Assembly: GCA_014529385.2 (NCBI GenBank)
Contig: CM043959.1
Coordinates: forward strand, 92,483,529 to 92,547,528
Direction of reading: 5' to 3'
Source of the DNA: Adiantum capillus-veneris
Lineage: Eukaryota; Streptophyta; Polypodiopsida; Polypodiales; Pteridaceae
Length of the DNA stretch: 64,000 nucleotides
The stretch's first letter is position 1. Each line of letters starts with the position of its first letter. The position numbers were made by a program, and so were the translations under genes. Below the pieces are notes generated by a model. That model was not told the DNA's origin. It made no database searches and saw nothing but the letters and a program-made list of their open reading frames with translations. Positions 61,901 through 64,000 of the stretch are shown here, piece after piece.

Positions 61901-62924
61901 GAGTTTGTACTGCCTCTCAGGCTCCTAGTTCTCATTTCCACCTCTTGGTGTTGTCTTTTGGAATATTTGTAAAATGAAAGAAAGGGGCTGCAAGTCTAAG
62001 GTCACTACGTTCTATTTTTCTCCAATCATCAGCCAGATTTGGAAATTGGCTTTCTAAAATTGCCACTAGAATGTCCCAGGATTGCAGCTTATCAGCTGAG
62101 CTCAACCTACCACACTACTGATCTAACCTTACTTTCTCTTGATGTTGCTAAATTACTTTTATCTGGTTTGTAAACTGGATGCTTTTGTTCTGCTATACAA
62201 AATAGGATGGACAGAAAAATTATTTGGTTTTACGAAAACATCTGGATTAAGAAAAAATACTTGTTGATCATAACTGCTGTGTCAAATCGTAACTGCGTAC
62301 ACAAAAAGAAGACTTTTCAGCAATTTTTTAGTCAATCAGAGTAAATTTTCCCTTTCCCTTTTCATTACAGCTGCATTACAAACATGTTTTTTCATTTAAT
62401 GTTAAAATCAAAGGAGGAAGAGTAATGTGTCAAACTGTGGTGATTTTTACATGAAGAGGCTACATCTGTAAGTCCAGTCCATGCTTCAAAGTATGACAAA
62501 GTATGGGGCTGTGACCTTGTATTATTGATATGATAAAAAAGGATCTGAAGTGATGTATTTTATCATCTTTTTACCACTTCGATGGAAATGCTCAATTTAA
62601 GCTCTTAATTCTGGTGGTTTATCAATTCAAAGCTGGGTCTTATGTCTCTCTTTTTTTTTTTCTCTCTTTTTCTTTTGCAGATGGTGTCTGATACTAGTCT
62701 CGTTTCCTTGCTGAAAAATTTACCAATGCTTTGGAGTCTTGAACTGCATCATTGTTTGGGGGATGTATCTCGGGAAATCATTTGCTCAATGCCCACTACT
62801 CTAACCAAACTGTGCTTGGAAAGAGGATTTGCCTGGATGACAGATGGAGACATCGAGCTACTAAGCTCTAGCTGTAAGGCTTTAACAAATGTTGCATTTA
62901 CAGGATGTCCACTTCTTACACCAA
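13344..62924 (+). CDS. FBL11: BTB-BACK-leucine-rich-repeat protein, FBL11-like; partial gene, 12 exons
   Basis: Twelve exons join in one frame (coordinates in the exon entries), giving about 777 residues; every intron is GT-AG and every junction phase matches. The order is the C-terminal part of a BTB fold ([11 protein letters not shown], then ILFFGVETA), a BACK-like helical region (exons 3-6), and LRRs with LDLSGC, INLGGC and LNLEGC-type repeats. BTB-BACK proteins usually act as substrate adaptors of CUL3 ubiquitin ligases; that role is inferred from the family. The BTB start, promoter and initiator codon must lie left of the window or were missed; the last exon ends in phase 1, so the 3' end lies to the right. 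Introns 5 and 9 (19.4 and 19.2 kb) are filled with retroelements, yet no exon shows a stop or frameshift, which argues for a functional gene. The FBL11 match is from memory of the plant family, not a search. Confidence 0.8.
13549..13660 (+). CDS. FBL11: Exon: BTB/BACK transition
   Basis: Acceptor GGTTCAG precedes 13549 and donor CTGG|GTAAGT follows 13660. It reads [19 protein letters not shown] and ends WNLAKGLG in phase 1. The FFGVE motif is the usual last BTB helix (compare ALYFGVE in plant relatives). Intron before it is 87 bases. Confidence 0.8.
13822..13871 (+). CDS. FBL11: Exon: BACK-like region, short
   Basis: A 50-base exon between acceptor ATTTGCAG and donor TTTT|GTGAGT. It takes phase 1 from the exon before and reads [16 protein letters not shown], ending in phase 0. 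This is the helix in which BACK proteins carry a conserved pattern of the type xxCxxxxAxNF. Confidence 0.76.
14091..14179 (+). CDS. FBL11: Exon: BACK-like region
   Basis: Acceptor TGATTTCTAG, donor ACCAG|GTTGAG. It reads [14 protein letters not shown] and ends [10 protein letters not shown] plus two bases of a split serine codon (phase 2). The pattern 'cysteine, x, hydrophobic, histidine, polar, leucine, T' before the next acidic helix is that of BACK domains. Confidence 0.78.
14180..15060 (+). other. Intron 4, left part; nothing recognised
   Basis: AT-rich sequence with short meaningless frames. No repeat family of the window matches here. Confidence 0.5.
15061..15600 (+). repeat. B-type LTR remnant
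   Basis: It resembles the reverse complement of the B2 LTR (26143-27110): AAGTGTGGGAGCTCAAGGGC, GGGTTAGAGTAGGGAAA, the core ATACCGAAAGGGGCACC near 15435, and TACTTGGGAGCACTCTAGCT. The outer part is missing and no primer site or target duplication is visible, so this is an old fragment. Confidence 0.72.
15601..17256 (+). other. Intron 4, right part; nothing recognised
   Basis: No coding frame or repeat could be supported. It ends in the acceptor of the exon at 17257. Confidence 0.5.
17257..17458 (+). CDS. FBL11: Exon: end of BACK-like region plus linker
   Basis: Acceptor TTACTGCAG, first donor CATAAG|GTAGCT. It takes phase 2 and reads [13 protein letters not shown], the classical BACK helix (E-x-x-L-x-x-A-I-x-x-W), followed by a polar linker rich in serine and aspartate. 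It ends in phase 0 at IFHK. The donor is part of a 35-bp unit repeated three times (see the repeat entry), so alternative donors exist 35 and 70 bases downstream; only the first keeps the frame with exon 6. Confidence 0.82.
17451..17556 (+). repeat. 35-bp tandem triplication containing a splice donor
   Basis: The unit begins TTCATAAGGTAGCTG at 17451, 17486 and 17521, with one change in the third copy (TGTGTGAG to TGTCTGAG). Each unit contains AAG|GTAGCT, so three potential 5' splice sites lie in a row at 17458, 17493 and 17528. Confidence 0.93.
18135..19455 (-). pseudogene. LINE 1, 3' part (ORF2 C-terminus and tail)
   Basis: Read on the minus strand, a frame (19504 to 18962) holds [20 protein letters not shown] and [20 protein letters not shown], followed by broken frames with a cysteine-rich stretch ([17 protein letters not shown]) as in the zf-RVT end of plant LINE ORF2. 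The 3' end reads TAATGAAAGGATCTCTTTTC then TTGCC and a poly(A) of about ten (T run at 18135-18144), a layout common in plant LINEs. It is separated from its 5' part by element A2. Confidence 0.78.
19456..20026 (-). repeat. A2 3' LTR (571 bp)
   Basis: On the minus strand it runs TGTCATAAATTGGTGACT to GTTACA. The polypurine tract TCGAGAGGGGGGTA (20027-20040, reverse) abuts it. Confidence 0.9.
20645..20782 (-). pseudogene. A2 chromodomain, cut off by a nonsense codon
   Basis: Downstream of the TAA the same frame continues [13 protein letters not shown], then [20 protein letters not shown], a chromodomain of the chromovirus type with the aromatic and acidic residues that bind methylated histone tails. 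Confidence 0.78.
20783..21715 (-). CDS. pol: A2 integrase catalytic core and GPF/Y region
   Basis: A 310-residue open frame. The DDE residues sit in [24 protein letters not shown] and [12 protein letters not shown], with the normal spacing by eye; [20 protein letters not shown] and [14 protein letters not shown] form the GPF/Y end. The frame stops at EEILVP where relatives read EEILVPEQILAHK: the glutamate codon has become TAA, which cuts off the chromodomain. The first methionine is internal to pol; translation would have begun upstream. Confidence 0.85.
   Translation of the reverse strand: MLQSLPIPTRPWESIAMDFIFYLPRTQSGHDGIWTVIDRFSKQAHFILVKKKVKPDHLARLFIAQIFRLHGMPETIVFDRDPRFTSLFWKAIWENIDTRLQFSSSFHPQTDRQSEIANSIVLDLLKSYISDQKTQWEKFLPLVEFAYNNTIHFSTRKAPFEIIEGAPKVRPFLSTKDKIFEADQFTRDLDLVREALEKSRERHKKVADRHRRDLKLKENDWVLLRFEKARLRKKKGKERLFPKLSMRYYGPFQISEKINDVSFRLKLPDTWRIHNVFHVSLLKPFKGDVPDDGEPNEQPEVEENEEILVP
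21718..22560 (-). pseudogene. pol: A2 RT thumb, RNase H and integrase zinc finger
   Basis: Two frames carry the content. The first (22495-22235) has [19 protein letters not shown] and [15 protein letters not shown]; the second (22119-21718) has [12 protein letters not shown] and the integrase finger H-x3-H ([11 protein letters not shown]) with [15 protein letters not shown] frameshift separates them near 22240. RNase H acids are present where readable. Confidence 0.82.
22700..23383 (-). pseudogene. gag: A2 gag, truncated
   Basis: The ATG at 23383 ([19 protein letters not shown]) begins a frame broken within 150 bases. A lysine-rich stretch, a serine/aspartate run ([18 protein letters not shown]) and the start of the capsid ([14 protein letters not shown], then [10 protein letters not shown]) follow. 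The zinc knuckle and protease are deleted. Confidence 0.78.
23575..23587 (-). other. A2 primer-binding site, initiator tRNA-Met
   Basis: The plus strand reads TGCTCTGATACCA, the reverse complement of TGGTATCAGAGCA, one base from the LTR. Confidence 0.92.
23589..24164 (-). repeat. A2 5' LTR (576 bp)
   Basis: On the minus strand it runs TGTCACAAACTGGTGGCG to GTTACA, followed by the primer site. The shared core lies in reverse at about 23728-23747. Confidence 0.9.
24165..25605 (-). pseudogene. LINE 1, 5' part (ORF2 reverse transcriptase)
   Basis: On the minus strand: [20 protein letters not shown], the catalytic motif [19 protein letters not shown] (25489-25430), [11 protein letters not shown] (about 25150) with the second catalytic box, and [20 protein letters not shown] (about 24690). 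The frame changes several times. The upstream endonuclease and ORF1 are absent, so the copy is 5'-truncated near 25605, as usual for LINEs. Confidence 0.85.
25606..26142 (+). other. Gap between LINE 1 and B2 LTR; nothing recognised
   Basis: Low-complexity GT-rich part near 25870-25900; no supported gene. It ends at the LTR edge TGAAACCGGCCCG. Confidence 0.45.
26143..27110 (-). repeat. B2 LTR, probably a 3' LTR
   Basis: On the minus strand it runs TGTCATGAGACTGTGAC to GGGCCGGTTTCA, the same end as B1. It contains the shared core at about 26318-26334 in reverse and GGGACCCTCTTGTTGAA as in B1. The plus strand right of 27110 reads TACCCCCCTCTTGA, a polypurine tract in reverse, so the element body lay to the right. 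No primer site is present on the left, consistent with a 3' LTR. Confidence 0.72.
27111..28001. other. Remains of two internal 3' ends meeting tail to tail
   Basis: The left end (27111-27124) is the polypurine tract of the minus-strand B2; the right end (GATTACTTTCTTTCAAGAAG, then GGGGGA up to 28001) is the polypurine tract of a plus-strand element. No coding region survives. Between them lie four imperfect repeats (27342-27640). Confidence 0.65.
27342..27640 (+). repeat. Four imperfect repeats with GGTTATGCGGGAGGAGT core
   Basis: Copies begin near 27342, 27412, 27540 and 27599, each as CCCGGA or CCCGAA, then a short spacer, GGTTAT, (G/A)CGGGAGGAGT. The spacing is irregular, so this is a decayed repeat, not a fresh tandem array. 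Confidence 0.75.
28002..28900 (+). repeat. A3 5' LTR, chimeric C/A type
   Basis: The first 365 bases or so resemble the start of the C LTR at 29407-30061 (CTGCTGACATGTCAA, GAATGGAGCCAACTTGCAG). After GGCCAAGGG at about 28367 the rest follows the A LTR at 35441 (CAGTAGACCCTGGA). The A-type core and the terminal hairpin are present. Confidence 0.82.
28902..28915 (+). other. A3 primer-binding site, initiator tRNA-Met
   Basis: TGGTATCAGAGCAC lies one base after the LTR end TTTGTTACA. Confidence 0.92.
29402..29406. repeat. Target-site duplication of C solo LTR, left
   Basis: AAAGC, repeated at 30062-30066 right after the LTR. Confidence 0.88.
29407..30061 (-). repeat. Family-C solo LTR in A3 gag
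   Basis: On the minus strand it runs TGTAACAAACTGCTGACA to CTTGTGACA, 655 bp. The target duplication AAAGC is perfect (29402-29406 and 30062-30066), and the gag frame reads through when the LTR and one duplication copy are disregarded. The shared core is in reverse near 29556. Confidence 0.92.
30062..30066. repeat. Target-site duplication of C solo LTR, right
   Basis: AAAGC, the partner of 29402-29406. Confidence 0.88.
30980..32460 (+). pseudogene. pol: A3 protease and reverse transcriptase, broken
   Basis: Protease remnants (ALIFL, then KANFLN) are shifted at the active site. RT motifs KSNIKNRF-like (31690), [31 protein letters not shown] and GTFFDDI (31960) are in pieces separated by stops and small deletions. 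The thumb ([17 protein letters not shown]) and the start of RNase H ([17 protein letters not shown]) follow in a clean frame from 32138 to a TAG at 32459. Confidence 0.8.
32471..33265 (+). pseudogene. pol: A3 RNase H and integrase N-terminus, cut by a solo LTR
   Basis: A 264-residue open frame. RNase H acids are in [18 protein letters not shown] and GDALSRK; the integrase finger reads FTGYRAI with [14 protein letters not shown], with the first histidine region shortened by a small deletion. The first catalytic aspartate lies in [18 protein letters not shown]. The frame ends inside the C LTR inserted after VKKT. Confidence 0.82.
33245..33249. repeat. Target-site duplication of C solo LTR, left
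   Basis: AAAAC, repeated at 33855-33859. Confidence 0.88.
33250..33854 (+). repeat. Family-C solo LTR in A3 integrase
   Basis: It runs TGTAACAAACTGTTGACG to CTTGTGACA, 605 bp. The target duplication AAAAC is perfect (33245-33249 and 33855-33859). Its U3 (33283-33455) is built from repeats of AAACCCTAA and AAAATCAGAAA. It contains AATAAAGAAATACCGAAAGG at 33680 and the remainder of the shared core. Confidence 0.94.
33855..33859. repeat. Target-site duplication of C solo LTR, right
   Basis: AAAAC, the partner of 33245-33249. Confidence 0.88.
33860..34700 (+). pseudogene. pol: A3 integrase core end, GPF/Y region and chromodomain
   Basis: It continues [20 protein letters not shown], then [20 protein letters not shown] (second catalytic aspartate) and [16 protein letters not shown] (glutamate). 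A deletion and shift follow at about 34165 (after TIHSS). A second frame (to 34749) gives [20 protein letters not shown] and the chromodomain [20 protein letters not shown]. Confidence 0.82.
34712..34907. mobile_element. 196-bp inverted-repeat element (MITE-like)
   Basis: The ends are TCACCATGAAACGCGT (34712-34727) and ACGCGTTTTAGGGTGA (34892-34907); the second is the reverse complement of the first at 14 of 16 positions. The interior is dense in GTGAAAC/GTTTCAC motifs in both directions and codes for nothing. Related elements A1 and A2 have other sequence here, so this segment is an insertion or replacement in A3. No clear target duplication is seen. Confidence 0.62.
35441..36016 (+). repeat. 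A3 3' LTR (576 bp) with polypurine tract at 35428-35440
   Basis: It starts TGTCACAAAATGGTGACG, with a 22-bp tandem duplication in its first 50 bases, and ends TTTGTTACA. CAAGAGGGGGGTA abuts its left edge. Confidence 0.92.
36017..36896 (+). other. Intron 5, right end; nothing recognised
   Basis: Host-like intron sequence ending in the pyrimidine-rich acceptor of the 37-nt exon. I see no repeat or gene. Confidence 0.5.
36897..36933 (+). CDS. FBL11: Microexon (37 nt): VKILLLPL helix
   Basis: This 37-base exon lies between acceptor CTAATGTAG and donor TTACAG|GTTTCT. It takes phase 0 from the exon 19.4 kb upstream, reads [12 protein letters not shown], and passes phase 1 to the next exon, completing a glycine codon. 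Plant relatives carry a similar V-R-x-x-L-L-P-L segment at this place. Phase agreement on both sides and the motif make it likely real in spite of its size. Confidence 0.72.
37110..37279 (+). CDS. FBL11: Exon: linker to first LRR
   Basis: Acceptor CTTGTACAG, donor ACTAAA|GTAGGC. It reads [20 protein letters not shown] and ends LRITKHTK in phase 0, just before the LDLSGC repeat opened by the next exon. The R-x-T-x-x-T ending fits the plant FBL11 pattern as I remember it. Confidence 0.75.
37560..39064 (-). mobile_element. E: LTR retrotransposon 5' end (LTR plus start of gag)
   Basis: On the minus strand an LTR (39064 to about 38443; TGTCACAAAATGGTGACA to GGTTTCA) is followed by TGGTATCAGAGCA (38441-38429) and a Q/M-rich gag start in broken frames ([18 protein letters not shown], and [16 protein letters not shown]), comparable to the G/M-rich start of B1 gag. 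Everything downstream of the gag N-terminus is missing. Confidence 0.72.
38443..39064 (-). repeat. E 5' LTR with duplicated inner end
   Basis: The inner end and part of the primer site occur twice, 56 bases apart (GATACCACTGAAA at 38435 and 38491). Only the left copy is next to a full iMet primer site. The LTR shows a weak form of the shared core (AAATAAAGTACCACAAGGGG in reverse near 38655). Confidence 0.68.
39065..40369 (+). other. Intron 7, right part; nothing recognised
   Basis: T-rich stretches and a short GTTT run near 39690; no gene or repeat supported. It ends in the acceptor at 40369. Confidence 0.5.
40370..40907 (+). CDS. FBL11: Exon: leucine-rich repeats 1
   Basis: Acceptor GTGTCTGCAG, donor AAAGG|GTAAGC. 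It is the largest exon (538 bases, 179 codons plus one base). It opens [15 protein letters not shown], then [30 protein letters not shown] and [13 protein letters not shown]: cysteine-containing LRRs of the AMN1/F-box type. Such repeats form a curved solenoid for partner binding. Confidence 0.87.
40989..41282 (+). CDS. FBL11: Exon: leucine-rich repeats 2
   Basis: An 81-base intron separates it from the exon before; acceptor TTCTGTGCAG, donor TTCAC|GTAAGT. It reads [20 protein letters not shown], then [20 protein letters not shown], and ends [10 protein letters not shown] plus one base (phase 1). The next coding piece is 19.2 kb away. Confidence 0.87.
41495..41525. repeat. (GT)n microsatellite
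   Basis: About 15 GT units. It explains the HTHTHT peptides in reverse frames. Confidence 0.95.
41530..41714 (-). pseudogene. LINE fragment, inverted 5' segment
   Basis: The minus strand reads [20 protein letters not shown] and [13 protein letters not shown], the part of plant LINE ORF2 just after the RT core. It lies head to head with the plus-strand fragment at 41740, which carries the next part of the same protein. Confidence 0.7.
41740..42412 (+). pseudogene. LINE fragment, ORF2 C-terminal part
   Basis: It reads [20 protein letters not shown], then [20 protein letters not shown], the usual segment after the RT thumb in LINE ORF2, in a frame to 42117 and a second frame further on. It ends abruptly at SDWTS, where a Ty3 pol fragment begins. 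Confidence 0.74.
42413..43158 (+). pseudogene. pol: Ty3/gypsy pol fragment (linker and RT fingers-palm)
   Basis: It starts [20 protein letters not shown] in the same frame as the LINE piece, then [20 protein letters not shown], and after a stop an RT frame (42741-43151) with [33 protein letters not shown] and [12 protein letters not shown]. It breaks off one base out of frame at the catalytic box (near 43135), so the copy has no palm active site in frame. Confidence 0.8.
43159..44605 (-). pseudogene. LINE 2, middle part (ORF1 end region and start of ORF2 endonuclease)
   Basis: On the minus strand 43390-43190 reads [20 protein letters not shown], then [13 protein letters not shown], typical of the LINE endonuclease N-terminus (N-V-R/Q-G and L-Q-E). 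Upstream is a 195-residue open frame (43980-43393) that I do not recognise; its place suggests LINE ORF1 or a linker, but no motif proves it. Element A4 separates this from the ORF1 piece at 55320. Confidence 0.6.
44606..44610. repeat. A4 target-site duplication, left
   Basis: GGGGC just before TGTCACAATC. Confidence 0.88.
44611..45275 (+). repeat. A4 left LTR (665 bp)
   Basis: Its first 230 bases carry five ACGTGGC boxes. The core is near 45124 (AAATGCCGAAAGGGGCGCC). The hairpin ACTTGGA-GTG-TCCAAGT lies just before the end. The primer site TGGTATCAGAGCAC is at 45277-45290. Confidence 0.93.
45344..46862 (+). pseudogene. gag: A4 first gag, truncated
   Basis: The ATG at 45344 ([15 protein letters not shown]) begins a frame with an in-frame TAG at about 45459. 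The longest open part (45761-46387) has the serine/aspartate and lysine runs, [25 protein letters not shown] and [13 protein letters not shown] zinc knuckle [14 protein letters not shown] (about 46780) is intact. The sequence breaks after KDDE, where a D fragment begins. Confidence 0.83.
46863..47270 (+). pseudogene. Family-D gag fragment, plus orientation
   Basis: A frame to 47221 reads [20 protein letters not shown], then a proline run coded by a C21 tract, [20 protein letters not shown] and a charged R/E/K coiled coil ([20 protein letters not shown]). It matches the start of the minus-strand D fragment on its right. Confidence 0.7.
46946..46966. repeat. Poly(C) tract, 21 bases
   Basis: Uninterrupted C run in the D fragment; length may be unreliable from sequencing. 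Confidence 0.9.
47271..48571 (-). pseudogene. gag: Family-D gag-protease fragment, minus orientation
   Basis: From 48557 on the minus strand: [38 protein letters not shown], a charged coiled coil ([19 protein letters not shown]), a knuckle [16 protein letters not shown] (about 47975-47930), and a retropepsin-like stretch ([20 protein letters not shown]) whose DSG box lacks its glycine. It is broken by stops. The MVITRSR start and long coiled coil are unlike the A and B gags, so this is another Ty3-type lineage. Confidence 0.7.
48572..49267 (+). repeat. A4 middle LTR (696 bp)
   Basis: The start is TATCACAAATGGTGATG (TG changed to TA), the end GTGTGTTACA. It differs from the outer LTRs in U3 and contains a (GA)n tract at 48810-48865. 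The primer site after it (49269) is mutated to TGGTACTAGAGCA. Confidence 0.85.
48810..48865. repeat. (GA)n microsatellite in LTR
   Basis: About 28 GA units. GA-rich runs at the same place in other family-A LTRs are much shorter, so this copy expanded. Confidence 0.95.
49339..50830 (+). pseudogene. gag: A4 second gag, broken
   Basis: The ATG at 49339 ([17 protein letters not shown]) begins a frame with stops at about 49440 and shifts at 49600 and 49910. A 205-residue open part (50101-50715) holds the capsid ([46 protein letters not shown]). The first cysteine codon of the knuckle is a stop (GK[17 protein letters not shown]). Confidence 0.82.
50836..51603 (+). pseudogene. pol: A4 protease and linker to RT
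   Basis: A 255-residue open frame with [20 protein letters not shown] and [14 protein letters not shown] (active site D-G-G), [13 protein letters not shown]-like core, [16 protein letters not shown], then the linker [17 protein letters not shown] and [12 protein letters not shown] small deletion then shifts the frame before RT (near 51475). No start codon of its own is expected; it would be part of gag-pol. Confidence 0.82.
51530..52400 (+). pseudogene. pol: A4 reverse transcriptase, broken
   Basis: Fingers and palm frame 51530-51862 ([20 protein letters not shown], then [20 protein letters not shown]) shifts at 51781. The remainder has [20 protein letters not shown] (51955-52015), [20 protein letters not shown], and after another shift the thumb [20 protein letters not shown], ending in a TAG at TLPD. 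Confidence 0.8.
52400..52800 (+). pseudogene. pol: A4 RNase H, broken
   Basis: It reads [20 protein letters not shown], stop at the codon after [38 protein letters not shown] with a one-codon loss, and [14 protein letters not shown], where a one-base change disrupts ADALSRK. Confidence 0.8.
52738..54160 (+). pseudogene. pol: A4 integrase and chromodomain remnant
   Basis: Frame 52738-53250 has the zinc finger ([35 protein letters not shown]) and the first catalytic aspartate region ([13 protein letters not shown], shifted after it). Frame 53247-53462 has [20 protein letters not shown]; the next (53366-53749) has [20 protein letters not shown]. The GPF/Y end follows ([20 protein letters not shown]). 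The chromodomain is cut after [10 protein letters not shown] at 54121, with its second half deleted. Confidence 0.82.
54161..54648 (+). other. A4 3' untranslated region and polypurine tract
   Basis: Noncoding, like the 3' regions of A1, A2 and A3, with short TGTGATGTC repeats near 54480. The polypurine tract CAAGAGGGGGGTA is at 54636-54648. Confidence 0.85.
54649..55314 (+). repeat. A4 right LTR (666 bp)
   Basis: TGTCACAATCTGGACACG to GTGTGTTACA. It pairs with the left LTR (44611-45275) in length, U3 sequence and target duplication. One hairpin base is changed (ACTTGGAGTATCCAAGT). Confidence 0.93.
55315..55319. repeat. A4 target-site duplication, right
   Basis: GGGGC just after GTGTGTTACA. 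Confidence 0.88.
55320..56170 (-). pseudogene. LINE 2, ORF1 part with zinc knuckle
   Basis: The minus strand reads [20 protein letters not shown], then after shifts [20 protein letters not shown], a CCHC knuckle whose last cysteine has become tyrosine. This is a common LINE ORF1 layout. It is cut at the target site of A4 (GGGGC). Confidence 0.62.
56196..56237. repeat. Perfect 11-bp inverted repeat
   Basis: ACGTACGGATC (56196-56206) and GATCCGTACGT (56227-56237) with a 20-base loop. A further GGATCCGTATG follows. Short palindromic debris or part of a small DNA element. Confidence 0.75.
56829..56958. repeat. Two tandem copies of a 64-66-bp unit
   Basis: Each begins AAAAATAATTCTAAATGAAT (56829 and 56895) and continues to AAGTGAGAGGGTTTTTCTC-like ends. 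Confidence 0.85.
56976..57241. repeat. Four hairpins of one design
   Basis: Hairpins at 56976-57007, 57051-57084, 57123-57154 and 57211-57241 each read (A)TGC-GTCAC or GTCAT, a short loop, GTGAC/ATGAC, then GCAT(C)/GCAC(T). The outer stem is AGTGC/GCACT in the first and GATGC/GCATC in the others. Confidence 0.75.
58690..58715. repeat. (TC)n microsatellite
   Basis: About 12 TC units. Confidence 0.93.
58879..58909. repeat. (CA)n microsatellite
   Basis: About 15 CA units followed by CTCACTCACTC. Confidence 0.95.
59089..59111. repeat. Poly(G) tract, 23 bases
   Basis: Uninterrupted G run in a purine-rich stretch; the length may be unreliable. Confidence 0.9.
59112..60455 (+). other. Intron 9, right end, with an unexplained 173-residue frame
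   Basis: A plus-strand frame at 59586-60107 has no stop for 173 codons ([20 protein letters not shown], later [16 protein letters not shown]). I recognise no domain, and the LRR exons on both sides join without it. It could be an old gene fragment or chance. Confidence 0.3.
60456..60601 (+). CDS. FBL11: Exon: leucine-rich repeats 3
   Basis: Acceptor CTTGAAAG, donor CAGAG|GTGACA. Taking phase 1 from the exon at 41282 it completes an arginine codon and reads [20 protein letters not shown], then [11 protein letters not shown], ending in phase 0. Phase and LRR register both continue across the 19.2-kb intron. Confidence 0.82.
60691..61023 (+). CDS. FBL11: Exon: leucine-rich repeats 4
   Basis: Acceptor TTCTTTACAG, donor TTTCAG|GTATAT. 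It has exactly 111 codons and reads [59 protein letters not shown] and LEDLSLTFQ, four LRR-like segments. The preceding intron is 89 bases. Confidence 0.85.
61024..62680 (+). other. Intron 11; nothing recognised
   Basis: No repeat of the families above and no supported frame. It ends in a long pyrimidine tract before the acceptor at 62680. Confidence 0.5.
62681..62924 (+). CDS. FBL11: Exon: leucine-rich repeats 5 (last in window)
   Basis: Acceptor after a long pyrimidine tract, TCTTTTGCAG; donor CACCAA|GTAAGT. It reads [40 protein letters not shown] and [14 protein letters not shown], ending in phase 1. The methionine at 62681 is internal, not a start. No following exon is visible before base 64000. 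Confidence 0.83.
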
Positions 62925-64000
62925 GTAAGTATTACTGACGTTGATTGTCTATTAGCTTACAATTTCCAAAGGGTAATGAGGGTATTTCTCAGAGTCCTTG
63001 CGCATGATGTGCAAAAATTGGCAAGGAGTGACAAATTTTGTCTTGAAGGTAATTGGTCTTGTTTAAGTTTCATTTATAAAACCTGAGTTTTTGTTTCTTT
63101 AAGTCTTCCTTGAGTGTTTTGAGATCTATATAATATGTATTATATCATATATGCTGTAATGCACATGGCATGTTTGGTGAAGTGAGGCTCATTGTGCAAG
63201 CAGCATTGTTTGGTCGTTGTAGTTCTGCATTTGGTCAGAATAGATGATGACTAATAATTATCCGCATTTCATAGTTAAGACATGTTTAGGATGTAATGCA
63301 CCTGAAGGCAATACAACTAGAGATTGCAAATGCGAGCTCTAGGTACAACAAAAACACTCTATGATAGAGATGGATGGACAAGGGTTGTGGTGGCCTAAGA
63401 CATTGGAACTTTAGAAAATATTTCTCAGTGTGCTAGCATCACATTAATCATTTTCCACGGTAAGTCAGCACCGTGATGTTCTAATAGCAAATCCGTCAAG
63501 AAGACTAACTTATGAGCTTGTGAGAGCAGCAGCTCAGAGGGATACTGTTCTCAGACAGAAGCATTACATAATTAGTCTTTTTTTCTCCTAAGAAACAGTA
63601 GGATCTTGGAGGAAAATGAGACACTCTAAAGCTCCGACTTTCAACTGTGAAAAGCCACATATGAGGTGTAATTTTTGTGCTTGGGCACACATACAGAATT
63701 CTGCAGCCTTCTCTCATAGCTGGCATTGTGGACCTTATTGCATATCATGATTTTCCACATTGTACTGCTAAGGCCATTAGTTTGTGAAACGTTCTATCGC
63801 CAGTGGTGAAGGTACGACCATGAGCCAGAGGATTGAGGTAGCAACGCAGGCCCTTACAATACCTACGTAGTCTTGCAATGGGTCTTATAGTTAGAGACTG
63901 GCCGTGGTGAGAAAGGCTTCCCGGGGTCAGATGCTCAGGGTCAGCATCAGGACAGGTTTCAGGATCAGTTTTGTAGTTGGACCGGCCGTTTTGGTTATGA
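62925..64000 (+). other. Intron downstream of last visible exon; nothing recognised
   Basis: Begins with a consensus donor GTAAGT. No later LRR exon could be identified before the window ends. Confidence 0.5.

Overview
The window looks like nuclear DNA of a large-genome land plant. The evidence is GT-AG spliced exons of a plant-type BTB/BACK/leucine-rich-repeat protein, introns near 19 kb packed with nested retrotransposons, chromodomain-bearing Ty3/gypsy elements primed by initiator tRNA-Met, plant-type LINEs, and many AAACCCTAA (telo-box) motifs. I cannot fix the species. A fern or other non-flowering plant fits the intron size and repeat load, but that is inference.

Host gene. One plus-strand gene crosses most of the window. 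Twelve exons (13344-13461, 13549-13660, 13822-13871, 14091-14179, 17257-17458, 36897-36933, 37110-37279, 40370-40907, 40989-41282, 60456-60601, 60691-61023, 62681-62924) join with matching phase at every junction and GT-AG ends. They encode about 777 residues: the end of a BTB domain, a BACK-like helical region, then leucine-rich repeats. As I remember the family, this matches the plant BTB/POZ protein FBL11. The first exon(s), promoter, last exon(s) and stop codon lie outside the window. The two longest introns (17459-36896 and 41283-60455) hold most of the mobile DNA.

Mobile DNA, left to right. (1) B1, a minus-strand Ty3 element (1-6444) with a long gag-protease frame and an intact RT-RNase H frame, but an integrase cut off near its start. 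(2) A1, a plus-strand chromovirus (6907-12202) with a perfect 5-bp target duplication and a collapsed pol. (3) A B-like LTR remnant (about 15061-15600). (4) A minus-strand LINE (about 18135-25605) split by the minus-strand chromovirus A2 (19456-24164). (5) A minus-strand B-type LTR, B2 (26143-27110), with its polypurine tract and a scrap of internal sequence. (6) A3, a plus-strand chromovirus (28002-36016) with a recombinant 5' LTR, two solo LTRs of a third family (C) in its gag and integrase, and a 196-bp inverted-repeat element. (7) A minus-strand element E (37560-39064). (8) A LINE piece with a 5' inversion (41530-42412) fused to a Ty3 RT fragment. (9) A composite A4 (44611-55314) with three LTRs and an inverted pair of fragments of a fourth family (D), inserted into another minus-strand LINE. 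(10) A possible 2-kb copia-like LTR (56803-58810) carrying four covarying hairpins.

How the parts relate. Nearly all elements are broken by stops, deletions or nested insertions, so the region reads as a graveyard inside the introns of a gene whose exons remain intact and in frame. The LTR families A, B and C differ over most of their length but share one core (ATACCGAAAGGGGCGCC) and a terminal layout, pointing to repeated recombination or shared control signals. The coordinates of some LTR edges (B1, B2, E, copia-like) are best estimates because their partner LTR is absent or outside the window.
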